The notes: generated from the sequence alone by a model not told the origin. Positions 1-7,624 are shown, counted from the stretch's first letter. The stretch: 9,487 bases of DNA from an uncultured Clostridia bacterium (GCA_934631055.1 CAKTXP010000087.1:1-9487), one strand, 5' to 3'. Numbers and translations are program-made.

Positions 1-15
1 GTCCCCAGACCCCAT

Positions 16-104
16 CTTCGCTTCGCGGCGGTTTGAATCATCTTATCGAACGATGCGCATGCGCATCGTATGTTTACATTTATTTAAACCGGCGCGAAGC
101 GAAG
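16..104. repeat. 89-base inverted core of repeat copy 1
   Basis: The core is bounded by 19-base terminal inverted repeats (16-34 and 86-104, one mismatch), whose outer part reads CTTCGCTTCGCG on the left and CGCGAAGCGAAG on the right. It is centred on a perfect 20-base palindrome at 50-69 built from ACGATGCGCA and its complement. The arms between terminus and centre differ: the left inner arm contains CATCTTATCGA and the right one is AT-rich. The left half matches the reverse complement of the right half of copy 2 (two substitutions and one indel), and the right half matches the reverse complement of copy 2's left half. This core is therefore inverted relative to the core at 7654-7742. Confidence 0.85.
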
Positions 105-111
105 AAAGGGT

Positions 112-132
112 GCAGGGAACAAGGTTCCCTGC
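112..132. repeat. Hairpin H3 of repeat copy 1
   Basis: This is a perfect 9-base-pair stem (GCAGGGAAC, 112-120, with GTTCCCTGC, 124-132) closed by the loop AAG. The same hairpin, with the same loop orientation and the same flanking bases, occurs at 7751-7771. No U-tract follows, so it is not a canonical intrinsic terminator. Confidence 0.85.
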
Positions 133-146
133 CGGGAGTTTGAGGG

Positions 147-284
147 ATTGTAGCCATGCGCCCGCAGTGCGGGATTAAGCATGGCGGAAATCGGAAATCG
201 CAAGGAGCGCTTGCGCGTTCGCGAAGCGGGCGCGTCTGCCGCAGGCAGAGGACAGCGCCCCTATGCGAGTTTCCCGGGACGGCG
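147..284. other. Hairpin-rich, gene-free leader between the repeat and recQ
   Basis: This stretch holds several inverted repeats: a two-part stem with outer arms GCCATGC/GCATGGC (153-159, 179-185) and inner arms CCCGC/GCGGG (161-165, 169-173); a bulged GC-rich stem at 208-228; and TCTGCC/GGCAGA (235-240, 244-249, loop GCA). It lies between GTTTGAGGG (138-146) and CCCTCAAC (285-292), which correspond to the two arms of hairpin H4 in copy 2. It therefore looks like material inserted into, or expanding, the H4 loop. A short open frame starts at 181, but that ATG lies inside a stem and lacks a ribosome binding site, so no gene is called. I cannot identify a convincing promoter for recQ here. Confidence 0.55.
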
Positions 285-319
285 CCCTCAACGTCTCCTT
301 TTCTATGTAAGGAGCAAAC

Positions 320-2158
320 ATGACAGCAATGGAAGCGGCGCGGACGGCGCTGAAAGAGGTCTTCGGCTATGACGATTTCAGACCGGGGCAGGAGGACGCT
401 GTGGCGGCGATCCTGCGCGGGCGGGAGGTCATGGCGGTGATGCCGACCGGCGCGGGAAAGTCCCTGTGCTATCAGATACCGGCGCTGGTTCTGCCGGGCA
501 TCACGCTGGTCGTTTCGCCGCTCATCTCGCTGATGCGCGACCAGGTCAGCGCGCTGCTGCAATACGGCGTCCGCGCGGCATATCTGAACAGCACGCTGAC
601 GCCGAGACAGTATATGCTCGCGCTGGATAACGCCCGACGCGGCGTCTACCGCATCATCTACGTCGCGCCGGAACGGCTGATGACCGACAGCTTTTTGAAT
701 TTCGCAAAAAACGCGGATATTGCGCAGGTCGTCGTGGACGAGGCGCACTGTGTCAGCCAGTGGGGGCAGGATTTCCGCCCCGGCTATCTGAATATCGCCC
801 TGTTCCTGAACGCATTGGGGAAGCGCCCGCGCCTGAGCGCTTTTACCGCGACGGCGACCCAGACCGTCCGCGACGACATCGTTCGGCTCATCGGGCTGAA
901 AGACCCGTATAACATCCTGACCGGTTTTGACCGCCCGAATCTGTTTCTGGAAGTCCGCCGCCCGAAGGATCGCGACGCGGAGCTGCGGCGCTTTCTGGAG
1001 GAGCATAAAGGGCAGAGCGGCATCGTCTACTGCGGCACGCGCAAGGGCGTCGAGGACGTGACCCAAATGCTTCAGGATTGCGGCGTGGACGCGGTGGGCT
1101 ATCATGCGGGCATGGGCGACGAGATGCGCAGCCGCGCGCAGGAGGATTTTGTCAGCGACTGCGCGCCGGTCATCGTCGCGACCAATGCGTTCGGGATGGG
1201 CATTGACAAATCCAACGTGTCCTTTGTCGTTCACTACAATATGCCCAAGGATTTGGAGAGCTATTATCAGGAAGCGGGGCGCGCCGGACGCGACGGCGAG
1301 GAAGCGGTCTGCTGCCTGCTGTATCAGTCGGGCGACGTTCGGCTCAATTCGTTTTTAATCGACCATGCGCAGGACGCGAGCCAGCTCGACGTGCAGACGC
1401 GGCAGATCGTCAGCGACCGTGCCAAGGAGCGGCTCAAGTGGATGACGTTTTACGCGACGCGGGGCGGATGCCTGCGGACTAAGATCCTCGAGTACTTTGG
1501 GGAGAAGCCGGAAAAGACGTTCTGCGGCAATTGTTCGGGCTGTCTGGCGCGCGAGGAAGAGCGGGACGTGACCCGTCAGGCGGGGATGATTGTCGCGCTG
1601 GTCATGCTGCTGGATGGACGGTATGGCAAGGCGACCGTCGCAAAGATTCTCTGCGGGCGGACGGATGAGAAGATACGCGAGCGCGGGCTGGATAAGCTTT
1701 CCGCTTTCGGCTGCATGAAAGCGGAGGGCGAGGGCAATGTACGGCTGATGATCGACGAGCTGATCGCGATGGACGCGCTGAGCGTGAAGGAGGGCAAATA
1801 TCCGCTGCTGCAAACAGGCGAAGCCGCGCGGGAATTTCTGCGCGGGGACAGCCCTGTGCGCATGGCGCTTTTGCCGACGGACGCCGCGCCGGAAATCAAG
1901 AACCGCGTCCGCCAGAAGAAGTTTACGGACAACGCGCTGTTTACGCGGCTGTCCGATCTGCGGCGCGCCATCGCGATGGAACAGAACGTGCCGCCGTTCG
2001 TCATCTTTACCAACGCGACTCTGCGCGACATGGCGCAGAAAGCGCCAAAGACCCGCGCACAGATGCTCCGCGTAGCGGGCGTGGGCGAAAGGAAGATGGA
2101 GCGGTACGGCGACGCGTTCCTGCGGGAGATTGCCGAATACGAGGAGGATGCCCAGTGA
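320..2158 (+). CDS. recQ: ATP-dependent DNA helicase RecQ
   Basis: This encodes a 3'-to-5' superfamily 2 DNA helicase that acts in recombinational repair and stalled-fork processing in the cytoplasm. Its 612 residues match the usual full-length RecQ (about 600). Visible motifs are motif 0 (FGYDDFRPGQ, residues 15-24), Walker A (MPTGAGKS, 41-48), motif Ia (VVSPLISLMRDQV, 64-76), DEAH (140-143) followed by the RecQ aromatic loop SQWGQDFRP (146-154), motif III (SAFTATAT, 173-180) and motif VI with its arginine finger (QEAGRAGRDG, 317-326). The zinc-binding cysteines are C384, C402, C405 and C408. An RQC winged-helix region follows (about 415-520), and a C-terminal HRDC domain spans about 541-605. 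The ATG at 320 is preceded by TAAGGAG (308-314) at a 5-base spacing. The stop overlaps the next gene, so recQ heads an apparent operon with two membrane proteins, an unusual partnership. Family assignment is secure; the operon is inferred from overlap. Confidence 0.97.
   Translation: MTAMEAARTALKEVFGYDDFRPGQEDAVAAILRGREVMAVMPTGAGKSLCYQIPALVLPGITLVVSPLISLMRDQVSALLQYGVRAAYLNSTLTPRQYMLALDNARRGVYRIIYVAPERLMTDSFLNFAKNADIAQVVVDEAHCVSQWGQDFRPGYLNIALFLNALGKRPRLSAFTATATQTVRDDIVRLIGLKDPYNILTGFDRPNLFLEVRRPKDRDAELRRFLEEHKGQSGIVYCGTRKGVEDVTQMLQDCGVDAVGYHAGMGDEMRSRAQEDFVSDCAPVIVATNAFGMGIDKSNVSFVVHYNMPKDLESYYQEAGRAGRDGEEAVCCLLYQSGDVRLNSFLIDHAQDASQLDVQTRQIVSDRAKERLKWMTFYATRGGCLRTKILEYFGEKPEKTFCGNCSGCLAREEERDVTRQAGMIVALVMLLDGRYGKATVAKILCGRTDEKIRERGLDKLSAFGCMKAEGEGNVRLMIDELIAMDALSVKEGKYPLLQTGEAAREFLRGDSPVRMALLPTDAAPEIKNRVRQKKFTDNALFTRLSDLRRAIAMEQNVPPFVIFTNATLRDMAQKAPKTRAQMLRVAGVGERKMERYGDAFLREIAEYEEDAQ
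2141..2148 (+). promoter_or_regulatory. Ribosome binding site deciding the GTG start at 2155
   Basis: GAGGAGGA lies inside the end of recQ, 6 bases before a GTG codon that overlaps the recQ stop as GTGA. No ATG gives a comparable spacing, so GTG at 2155 is the preferred start. The arrangement suggests translational coupling to recQ. Confidence 0.75.
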
Positions 2159-3633
2159 ACCGGAAACGCAGAAAGGAATGGGCGGGTGCGCTGGCGGCGT
2201 GCTTCGCGCTGGCGGCGGTCATGCTGCTGTTTGTCTCGCAGAGTTCGCCGCTGTATCCCATCAACGACTGGGCGGACGCCAACTGCCTGCTGACGGTCGG
2301 ACGGGTCATGCGTGCCGGAGGCGTGGTCTATCGCGATATATACGAGCAGAAGGGCGCGACGCTCTATCTTCTGCATGCGCTGGCGGCGTGTATTTCGGAT
2401 TCCAGCTTCCTGGGCGTCTATGGGATGGAGACGCTTTCCCTGACGGCGGCGCTCTTTGCGGCGTATCGGCTCCTCCGCCTGCGCGCGGGCAAAGCGTGGG
2501 CGATGGGCGGCGCGGCGGCATGGGGCGCGCTCGTTCTCATCAGCCCGTCGTTTTGTAAAGGAGACAGCGCTGAGGAATTCTGCCTGCCGCTGCTGATGGC
2601 AGCGATGGCGGTCGCTTACGCGGAATACGGAAGGCGCGCCAAGCCGATGCGCCCCGCATGGCTGGCGCTCTGCGGGCTGATGGCGGGAATCCTATTTACC
2701 ATCAAATATACGCTGCTGGGCGCGATGCTGGGGCTTTGCCTGTGCGAAGGCGTGCTGGCGGTTCGAACAGGCGGGATGCGGCGGGCGCTGAAAAGCGCGG
2801 GCGTCTTTCTGGCGGGCATGCTCCTGCCGGTCTTACTGTGGGCGGTCTATTTTGCGGCGAACGACGCGCTGGGCGACGCCGTGACGGCATATCTGACCAA
2901 CAACATTTTTCTTTACAGCGACGAAACGCTGACGCTGGCGGAACGGATAAAAGAACTCCTGCGGTATCTGGGGCAGAACGCGCTTTGGGGCGTTCCGACG
3001 GTCGTCGGCATGGGGATGCTTCTGCTGGACAGGGGCGAGACGCGCGCCGTCCGCCTGTGCATGCTGGCGATGCTGCTTGGACAGGGCGTGACCGTGCTGC
3101 TGCTGGGGCGCGTCTGGCGGTACAGCCTGCTGGCAATGGCGCCGTTTGCCGTCATCGGCGCGATGCAGGCGCGGCGGCTGGCGCTCTGCGCGGGACGACT
3201 GAGGAACGTCTGGCTGCGGCGCGGGCTGGCGCTGGGCGCGTGCGCGCTGAGCCTTGCGGCGGCATGGGCAGGAACGCCGAACGCCTATCTGCGCGGGCAG
3301 AAGCTTGAAGATCTCGCGCAGGGGCATCTGGCGGCGTATATCGAGCCGGGAGCGACGCTGCTTCAATACAGCCATCTGGACGACGGGCTTTACCTGACGA
3401 CCGGCACGCTGCCGCAGGAAAAGTACTTTGTCCGGCTGAATGTGCAGTACGACGTGATGCGTCGGGAGCTTGACCGCTATGTCCGCGAGGGACTGCCGGA
3501 TTATGTGCTGGTCAGCTGGAGCGAGCTTCCGGAAGAATTTACGAATTATCAGCTCATCGCCGTGGACGCGGGATATGACGACGAGAACCGGATGAACAAG
3601 GCGATGTATCTGTACAGGAGGAGAAGCGAATGA
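2155..3633 (+). CDS. Polytopic membrane protein, probable GT-C fold glycosyltransferase (first of tandem pair)
   Basis: This 492-residue integral membrane protein starts at GTG. It has an N-terminal signal-anchor helix (about residues 10-28), roughly ten hydrophobic segments to about residue 375, and a C-terminal soluble part of about 120 residues. The first extracytoplasmic loop carries NDWADANC (37-44), GR (49-50) and YRDIYEQKG (59-67). In GT-C enzymes of the PMT/ArnT class, an acidic residue just after the first helix is catalytic, so D38 or D41 is a candidate by analogy. The likely role is transfer of a sugar from a polyprenyl-phosphate donor to an envelope polymer or protein on the outer face. 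Donor and acceptor cannot be read from the sequence. Its neighbour at 3630 is a clear paralog sharing SAEEFCLP and the loop motifs. It overlaps recQ and the next gene by 4 bases each. The family call is inferred from topology and motifs; a non-enzymatic membrane protein is possible. Confidence 0.72.
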   Translation: MNRKRRKEWAGALAACFALAAVMLLFVSQSSPLYPINDWADANCLLTVGRVMRAGGVVYRDIYEQKGATLYLLHALAACISDSSFLGVYGMETLSLTAALFAAYRLLRLRAGKAWAMGGAAAWGALVLISPSFCKGDSAEEFCLPLLMAAMAVAYAEYGRRAKPMRPAWLALCGLMAGILFTIKYTLLGAMLGLCLCEGVLAVRTGGMRRALKSAGVFLAGMLLPVLLWAVYFAANDALGDAVTAYLTNNIFLYSDETLTLAERIKELLRYLGQNALWGVPTVVGMGMLLLDRGETRAVRLCMLAMLLGQGVTVLLLGRVWRYSLLAMAPFAVIGAMQARRLALCAGRLRNVWLRRGLALGACALSLAAAWAGTPNAYLRGQKLEDLAQGHLAAYIEPGATLLQYSHLDDGLYLTTGTLPQEKYFVRLNVQYDVMRRELDRYVREGLPDYVLVSWSELPEEFTNYQLIAVDAGYDDENRMNKAMYLYRRRSE

Positions 3634-5105
3634 AAAAGCTCTTTCCGGTGTTTCTGGCGCTTCTCTGCGCGTTTCTGGCTCTGATGGTCGCCAGCAGCAG
3701 CTCGTTCCTCTACGCGACGAATTTCTGGACGGACACCAATATTTACTTTACCATCGGACGCGGGATGACGCAGGGATTGATGCCGTATCGGGATCTGTTC
3801 GACCATAAAGGCCCGCTGCTGTTCATGCTCTATGCGCTGGGCGCGCGCGTCTCGCAGACGAGCTTTATCGGCGTGTTCCTGTTGGAGGTCGTCAGCCTTG
3901 CGGCGGCGCTCTACGCGGGCTGGCGGACGGTCTGCCTGTACGGAAAAGGGCGGCTGACGCTGCTTTCCATCCCGCTGACGGCGATGGCGGCATGCTGCTG
4001 CACGGCGTTCACGCAGGGCGGAAGCGCGGAGGAATTCTGCCTGCCCGCGCTGGCGCTGGGGATGTATCTCGCGCTGGCGCTGATGAAAAATCAAATCGCG
4101 CATCCCGAGGCGGCGCAGGCGCTTTTCGGCGCGGCGGCGGGCTGGGTCTTTCTCGTCAAGTATACGGACTGCGGGCTGTTCGCCGGACTGGGGCTGTGTC
4201 TGCTGATTGGAGTAATCTGTCGGGAAGGATGGCTTTCGGCGGTCTGCGCGGCGCTGAGAATGCTGCTGGGCGTCGTGCTGGTCTGCCTGCCCGTCGCGGG
4301 TTATCTGGCGGTCAACGGCGCGCTGAGAGACTGCGTTAACGTCTATTTTATCCAGAATCTGTTTGATTACAGCGGCACGCCGATGACCCTGACTGGACAT
4401 CTGTATAACGCGCTGGCGTATCTGCGGACGCAGAGCATGGTCAATCCCGCGCTGGCGCTGGCGGCGGGTGCAGGCATGCTGTTTATTGCCGCAGACGCGA
4501 TTCGAACGCATGAACGCGGATTCTGGGCGCAGGCGCTTGCCGTGCCGATGGGCGCGGGGCTGCTGCTGCTGACCTGCTACTGGGGCGAAATGGCGCATCC
4601 GTATTATGCGCTGGTGTTCGCGGCGTTCGTTCCGGTTGGGCTTATCCCGCTGGGCTGGCTTGCGCCAAAGCTGGAAAAAAGCGGTCTGCGCGCGCTGGCT
4701 CTGCCTGCCGCGGGCGCGCTGTCGGTCGTTCCGGTGTGCATGGGGCTTTGTTCCGCCGTGCCGCTGATGAAGGTTCAAAAGGCGGATATGCCGCAGACGA
4801 TATTTGCGGAAATCATGAACAGGGAAGAAGAGCCGACGCTGCTGGATATCACCAGTTTGGATCAGGGGTTTTATCTGGCGGCGGGCATCACGCCGAACTG
4901 CCGCTATTTTGCCGACAACAATTTACAGACGCAGGAGAAGAAGGATGCCATCGCGTCCTATCTGAGCGAAGGCAGGACGATGTTCGTTGTCACGCGGTAC
5001 GCCGACCCCGGCGAGCAATATGAGCAGATTGCGGAGGAAACGGGCGTGTTCGACCTGAACGATGTCAGAACCTATAAGCTGTATAAACGGAAAGACACTA
5101 TTTGA
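3630..5105 (+). CDS. Polytopic membrane protein, probable GT-C fold glycosyltransferase (second of tandem pair)
   Basis: This 491-residue paralog of the preceding gene has the same layout: an N-terminal membrane anchor (about residues 4-22), a first outer loop with NFWTDTNIYF (31-40), GR (43-44) and YRDLFDHKGP (53-62), then several membrane helices, and a soluble C-terminal domain of about 110 residues. Shared landmarks with the first copy include SAEEFCLP, a lysine-tyrosine pair in a mid-protein helix (VKYT here, IKYT there), and a C-terminal pattern L-D-x-G-x-YL followed by YF and N. D35 aligns with D41 of the first copy and is the better candidate for a catalytic acid because D38 there is N/F-replaced here. 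The ATG overlaps the previous stop (ATGA) and follows AGGAGGAG (3616-3623) at a 6-base spacing. It probably glycosylates or lipid-links an envelope component. The pair may act on different acceptors or as a heterodimer; both ideas are inference. Confidence 0.74.
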   Translation: MKKLFPVFLALLCAFLALMVASSSSFLYATNFWTDTNIYFTIGRGMTQGLMPYRDLFDHKGPLLFMLYALGARVSQTSFIGVFLLEVVSLAAALYAGWRTVCLYGKGRLTLLSIPLTAMAACCCTAFTQGGSAEEFCLPALALGMYLALALMKNQIAHPEAAQALFGAAAGWVFLVKYTDCGLFAGLGLCLLIGVICREGWLSAVCAALRMLLGVVLVCLPVAGYLAVNGALRDCVNVYFIQNLFDYSGTPMTLTGHLYNALAYLRTQSMVNPALALAAGAGMLFIAADAIRTHERGFWAQALAVPMGAGLLLLTCYWGEMAHPYYALVFAAFVPVGLIPLGWLAPKLEKSGLRALALPAAGALSVVPVCMGLCSAVPLMKVQKADMPQTIFAEIMNREEEPTLLDITSLDQGFYLAAGITPNCRYFADNNLQTQEKKDAIASYLSEGRTMFVVTRYADPGEQYEQIAEETGVFDLNDVRTYKLYKRKDTI

Positions 5106-5183
5106 ATGGCGGTATAACGCAAAAAACGGAAGACTGCCAAGCTCAAGTGAATCCTCTCGGGCTTTCTGACGGGGCAGAGTATG

Positions 5184-5191
5184 AGGAAAGG
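5184..5191 (+). promoter_or_regulatory. Ribosome binding site deciding the start at 5199
   Basis: AGGAAAGG precedes ATG 5199 by 7 bases. The upstream in-frame ATG at 5181 overlaps this site directly and has no purine-rich motif of its own at a useful distance. Translation is therefore expected to start at 5199, which removes six residues (MRKGIN). Confidence 0.75.
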
Positions 5192-5198
5192 AATCAAC

Positions 5199-6266
5199 AT
5201 GGATACCAAAGTATCAGCACAGGCGCTTCGCACGTTTATGGAGCGTGCATATGAAAAAGAAGGGTTTGAAAAGGAAGATGCGGCGCAGATTGCGGATGTT
5301 CTGATGCAGGCGGATCTGTTTGGCATCGAGAGCCACGGCGCGCAGAGGATGATGTATTATCATCAGAATATCAAGAGCGGAAGCGTGGATATCCATGCAA
5401 AGGCGGAGGTCGTCCGTGAAACGCCGGTCTCCGCGCTGCTCGACGGGCATTTCGCCATGGGGCATCTGACCGCGGTGAAGGCGATGAGGCTGGCGATTAA
5501 AAAAGCGAAAAAGTCAGGTATCGGTATGGTCGTTGTCCGCAATTCCTCCCATTACGGCATCGCGGGGTATTATCCGCTGATGGCGGAAAAGGAAGGGCTT
5601 GCCGCTTTCTCGATGACCAACACGGGTCCCATTATGGTGCCGACGTTTGGACGCGAGATGATGCTGGGAACGAATCCGATGGCGTTCTGCATGCCCGCCG
5701 ACCCGTATCCCTTCTGGTTTGACGCATCGACGACCGTCGTCACGCTGGGCAAGGTCGAGGTCTACAACAAGCGCGGAAAGCCGATGCCCGAAGGATGGAC
5801 GATTGATGGGGAAGGAAAGCCTTGCAGCGACGCGCACAAGATGAATGCGTCGATTCTGAACGGCGAAATGGGCGGCATTCTGCCCCTCGGCGGCGAGGGT
5901 GAGATGACCAGCGGTCACAAGGGCTATGGGCTTGCCGTTATGGTGGAAGCGCTGACCGGCGTGCTGGCGCAGGGCATGCTCTCGCCGGAGATGTGCGGCG
6001 CGCACGGCGACCATACGAGCCATTTCTTCATGGCGTTCGATCCGGCGATGTTCGGTGATGCGGCGGACATCCGCGCGCGCATGAGCGGCTATTTGCAGGC
6101 GCTCCGCAGCAGCGAAAAAGCGCCCGGATACGCGCGCATTTATACGCCCGGCGAAAAGGCGCACGAGGCGCAGGCGGACAGGCTCAAAAACGGCGTGCCG
6201 GTCGAGGCAAATACGCTCGCCGAGCTGCGGCAGATCGCGGCGGAGCTGGGAATCGAGGGTGTGTAA
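5199..6266 (+). CDS. Ldh_2 family NAD(P)-dependent 2-hydroxyacid (malate/L-lactate-type) dehydrogenase
   Basis: This encodes a 355-residue soluble oxidoreductase of the malate/L-lactate/ureidoglycolate/sulfolactate dehydrogenase family, which interconverts a 2-hydroxyacid and its 2-oxoacid with NAD(P) and is unrelated to Rossmann-fold lactate dehydrogenases. Family landmarks counted from ATG 5199 are ESHGAQRM (44-51), VVRNSSHYGIAGYY (112-125, with H118 at the expected catalytic histidine), TNTGPIMVP (140-148), LGTNPMAF (156-163), DASTTVV (175-181), PMPEGW (195-200), SGHKGYGLAVMVE (238-250) and SHFFMAFDP (274-282). Length is normal for the family. The substrate cannot be assigned from sequence. 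The 93-base gap upstream shows neither a convincing promoter nor a terminator, so it may still be transcribed from the recQ side. The MATE gene follows after 3 bases, suggesting co-transcription. Confidence 0.9.
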   Translation: MDTKVSAQALRTFMERAYEKEGFEKEDAAQIADVLMQADLFGIESHGAQRMMYYHQNIKSGSVDIHAKAEVVRETPVSALLDGHFAMGHLTAVKAMRLAIKKAKKSGIGMVVVRNSSHYGIAGYYPLMAEKEGLAAFSMTNTGPIMVPTFGREMMLGTNPMAFCMPADPYPFWFDASTTVVTLGKVEVYNKRGKPMPEGWTIDGEGKPCSDAHKMNASILNGEMGGILPLGGEGEMTSGHKGYGLAVMVEALTGVLAQGMLSPEMCGAHGDHTSHFFMAFDPAMFGDAADIRARMSGYLQALRSSEKAPGYARIYTPGEKAHEAQADRLKNGVPVEANTLAELRQIAAELGIEGV

Positions 6267-6269
6267 GCC

Positions 6270-7589
6270 ATGCGCAAAATGACGCAGGGAAGCATCACGC
6301 GGCATTTGCTCGCGTATGCGCTTCCATTGATTTTGGGAAACATCTTTCAGCTGACTTACAATGCGGTAGATTCCATCGTCATCGGCAAATTCGCTGGAGA
6401 AAATGCGCTGGCGGCGGTCAGTGCGGCGAATCCGGTGATGACTATCGTCATCCTCGGCGTATCGGGCGTAAGCATCGGCGCATCGGTGCTGATGAGCCGC
6501 TTTTTCGGCGCAGGCGACGAGCAGAAGCTCAGGCGGGAGGTCGCGACGACCATCGTTTTCGGCGCGCTTGCGTCGCTCGTCGTTTTTGCGCTGGGGCTTC
6601 CGCTCAGTGAGCCGGTGCTTCGGCTGATGAACGTTCCGTCGGATATCCTGCCGATGGCGGCAAGCTATTTGAAGGTCATCTTCGTCGGCTTCCTGTTCAC
6701 GTTTCAGTATAATATCCTTGCGGCGGCGCTGAGGAGCGTCGGCGACAGCAAAACGCCGGTCATATTCCTTGCGGCGGCGAGCGTGATGAACGCTGGACTG
6801 GACGTCGTATTCGTCGCCTTTGGAAAATGGGGCGTTGTGGGCGCGGGAGCGGCGACGGTCATCGCCGAGGGCGTCAGCGCGCTGCTTTGCGCGACGCATA
6901 TCTATCGGCATATCCCGCTGCTGCATCTGGGACTTCATGACCTGCGTATCGACAGGGCGCTGCTGGGCGAGACGGTCTCCTCCGGCGCGATTACTGCGCT
7001 CCAGCAGGCGTGCCAGCCCATCGGCAAGGCGGTCATCCAGAGCGTCATCAACGCGCAGGGCGTGAGCGTCATTGCGGCGTTCAACGCGGTCAGCCGCGTG
7101 GACGACTTTGCCTGCATTCCTGAACAGAGCATCTCGTCAGGCATCATGACCTGCATTGCGCAGAACCGCGGCGCGGGCGAACATGCGCGCGTCGGGGAAA
7201 CGCTGAAATGCGGCATGCGCATCGAGGCGGTCTACGGCGTCCTCATCTGTCTGGTTGTGCTGGCGGTCAAGACGCCGGTCATGCGGCTGTTTGCGGCGCA
7301 GGACAGCGTGAGCATGATCGGCATGGGCGTGGATTATCTGACGCTGATGGCGTTTTTCTACATTCTGCCGGGGCTGACCAACGGCATACAGGGTTATTTC
7401 CGCGGCATGGGCGAGATGAAGACGACGCTGGTCGCGACGTTTATTCAAATTGCCGTGCGCGCGCTGGTGGTCTGGCTGCTCGTACCGAGGATAGGACTGA
7501 ACGGCGCGGCGTGGGCATGCGCGATGGGGTGGTGTCTGATGCTGGTCTATACGTTTTTCCGGTACCGGAAAGTACGGGTAAAGGAGTGA
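6270..7589 (+). CDS. MATE family efflux transporter
   Basis: This encodes a 439-residue cytoplasmic-membrane exporter of the multidrug and toxin extrusion family, a Na+ or H+ antiporter for organic cations, drugs or metabolites. About twelve hydrophobic segments form two homologous halves. The N-terminal signature PLILGNIFQLTYNAVDSIVI (19-38) is typical of clostridial MATE proteins. The pseudo-symmetric motifs LRSVGDSKTP (154-163) and YFRGMGEMKT (376-385) mark equivalent points in the two halves. NAGLDVVFV (174-182) and GVVGAGAATVIAE (188-200) are also characteristic. Start ATG 6270 lies 3 bases after the dehydrogenase stop, with a modest GAGGG (6255-6259) at a 10-base spacing. ATG 6279 is a possible alternative. 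Pairing with a dehydrogenase hints at export of a related metabolite, but that is inference. The gene ends just before the second composite repeat. Confidence 0.93.
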   Translation: MRKMTQGSITRHLLAYALPLILGNIFQLTYNAVDSIVIGKFAGENALAAVSAANPVMTIVILGVSGVSIGASVLMSRFFGAGDEQKLRREVATTIVFGALASLVVFALGLPLSEPVLRLMNVPSDILPMAASYLKVIFVGFLFTFQYNILAAALRSVGDSKTPVIFLAAASVMNAGLDVVFVAFGKWGVVGAGAATVIAEGVSALLCATHIYRHIPLLHLGLHDLRIDRALLGETVSSGAITALQQACQPIGKAVIQSVINAQGVSVIAAFNAVSRVDDFACIPEQSISSGIMTCIAQNRGAGEHARVGETLKCGMRIEAVYGVLICLVVLAVKTPVMRLFAAQDSVSMIGMGVDYLTLMAFFYILPGLTNGIQGYFRGMGEMKTTLVATFIQIAVRALVVWLLVPRIGLNGAAWACAMGWCLMLVYTFFRYRKVRVKE

Positions 7590-7601
7590 AGGGGGGAACG
7601 G

Positions 7602-7618
7602 TTGGGGCTTTGCCCCAA
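7602..7618. repeat. Hairpin H1 of repeat copy 2
   Basis: This is a 7-base-pair stem (TTGGGGC with GCCCCAA) and a TTT loop, 12 bases after the MATE stop codon. It could mark the 3' end of the upstream transcript, but no U-tract follows, so a canonical intrinsic terminator is not supported. Confidence 0.7.
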
Positions 7619-7624
7619 ACCCCA

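Larger units (their letters stand above)
1..146. repeat. Composite palindromic repeat, copy 1 (left end cut by window edge)
   Basis: This is the first copy of the multi-hairpin intergenic element that recurs at 7596-7797. Positions 1-10 resemble the right arm of hairpin H2 of copy 2 (7638-7647, 7 of 10 bases the same), so the element probably begins to the left of the window. It continues with the 89-base core (16-104), hairpin H3 (112-132) and the left arm of hairpin H4 (138-146). Positions 93-136 match 7732-7775 directly at 43 of 44 bases. No coding frame, transposase or tRNA is visible here. The nature of the element (REP/BIME-like or MITE-like) is inferred from structure alone. Confidence 0.8.

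Noticed and set aside
1..146. CRISPR array or phage attachment site
   Set aside because: There are only two distant copies with internal palindromic structure, no regular spacers, no cas genes, no integrase and no tRNA nearby.
181..372. 63-residue open frame before recQ
   Set aside because: Its ATG lies in a stem-loop, no ribosome binding site precedes it, the peptide is low-complexity, and it overlaps the well-supported recQ start.
3549..4778. 409-residue open frame on the - strand
   Set aside because: Antisense to the second glycosyltransferase-like gene, with arginine/glutamine-rich composition and no motif. Similar long antisense frames at 80-1234 and 5514-6938 are rejected for the same reason.
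2155..5105. A single gene split by a frameshift
   Set aside because: The two frames are each full length with their own N-terminal anchor, start codon and ribosome binding site, and they align to each other end to end as paralogs.
5106..5198. Promoter with TATAAC at 5113-5118
   Set aside because: No TTGACA-like hexamer occurs about 17 bases upstream; the TTGAAT at 5102 is far too close.
7602..7618. Rho-independent terminator after the MATE gene
   Set aside because: The stem is good, but the following bases are ACCCC rather than a T-run, and it belongs to the repeated hairpin unit.
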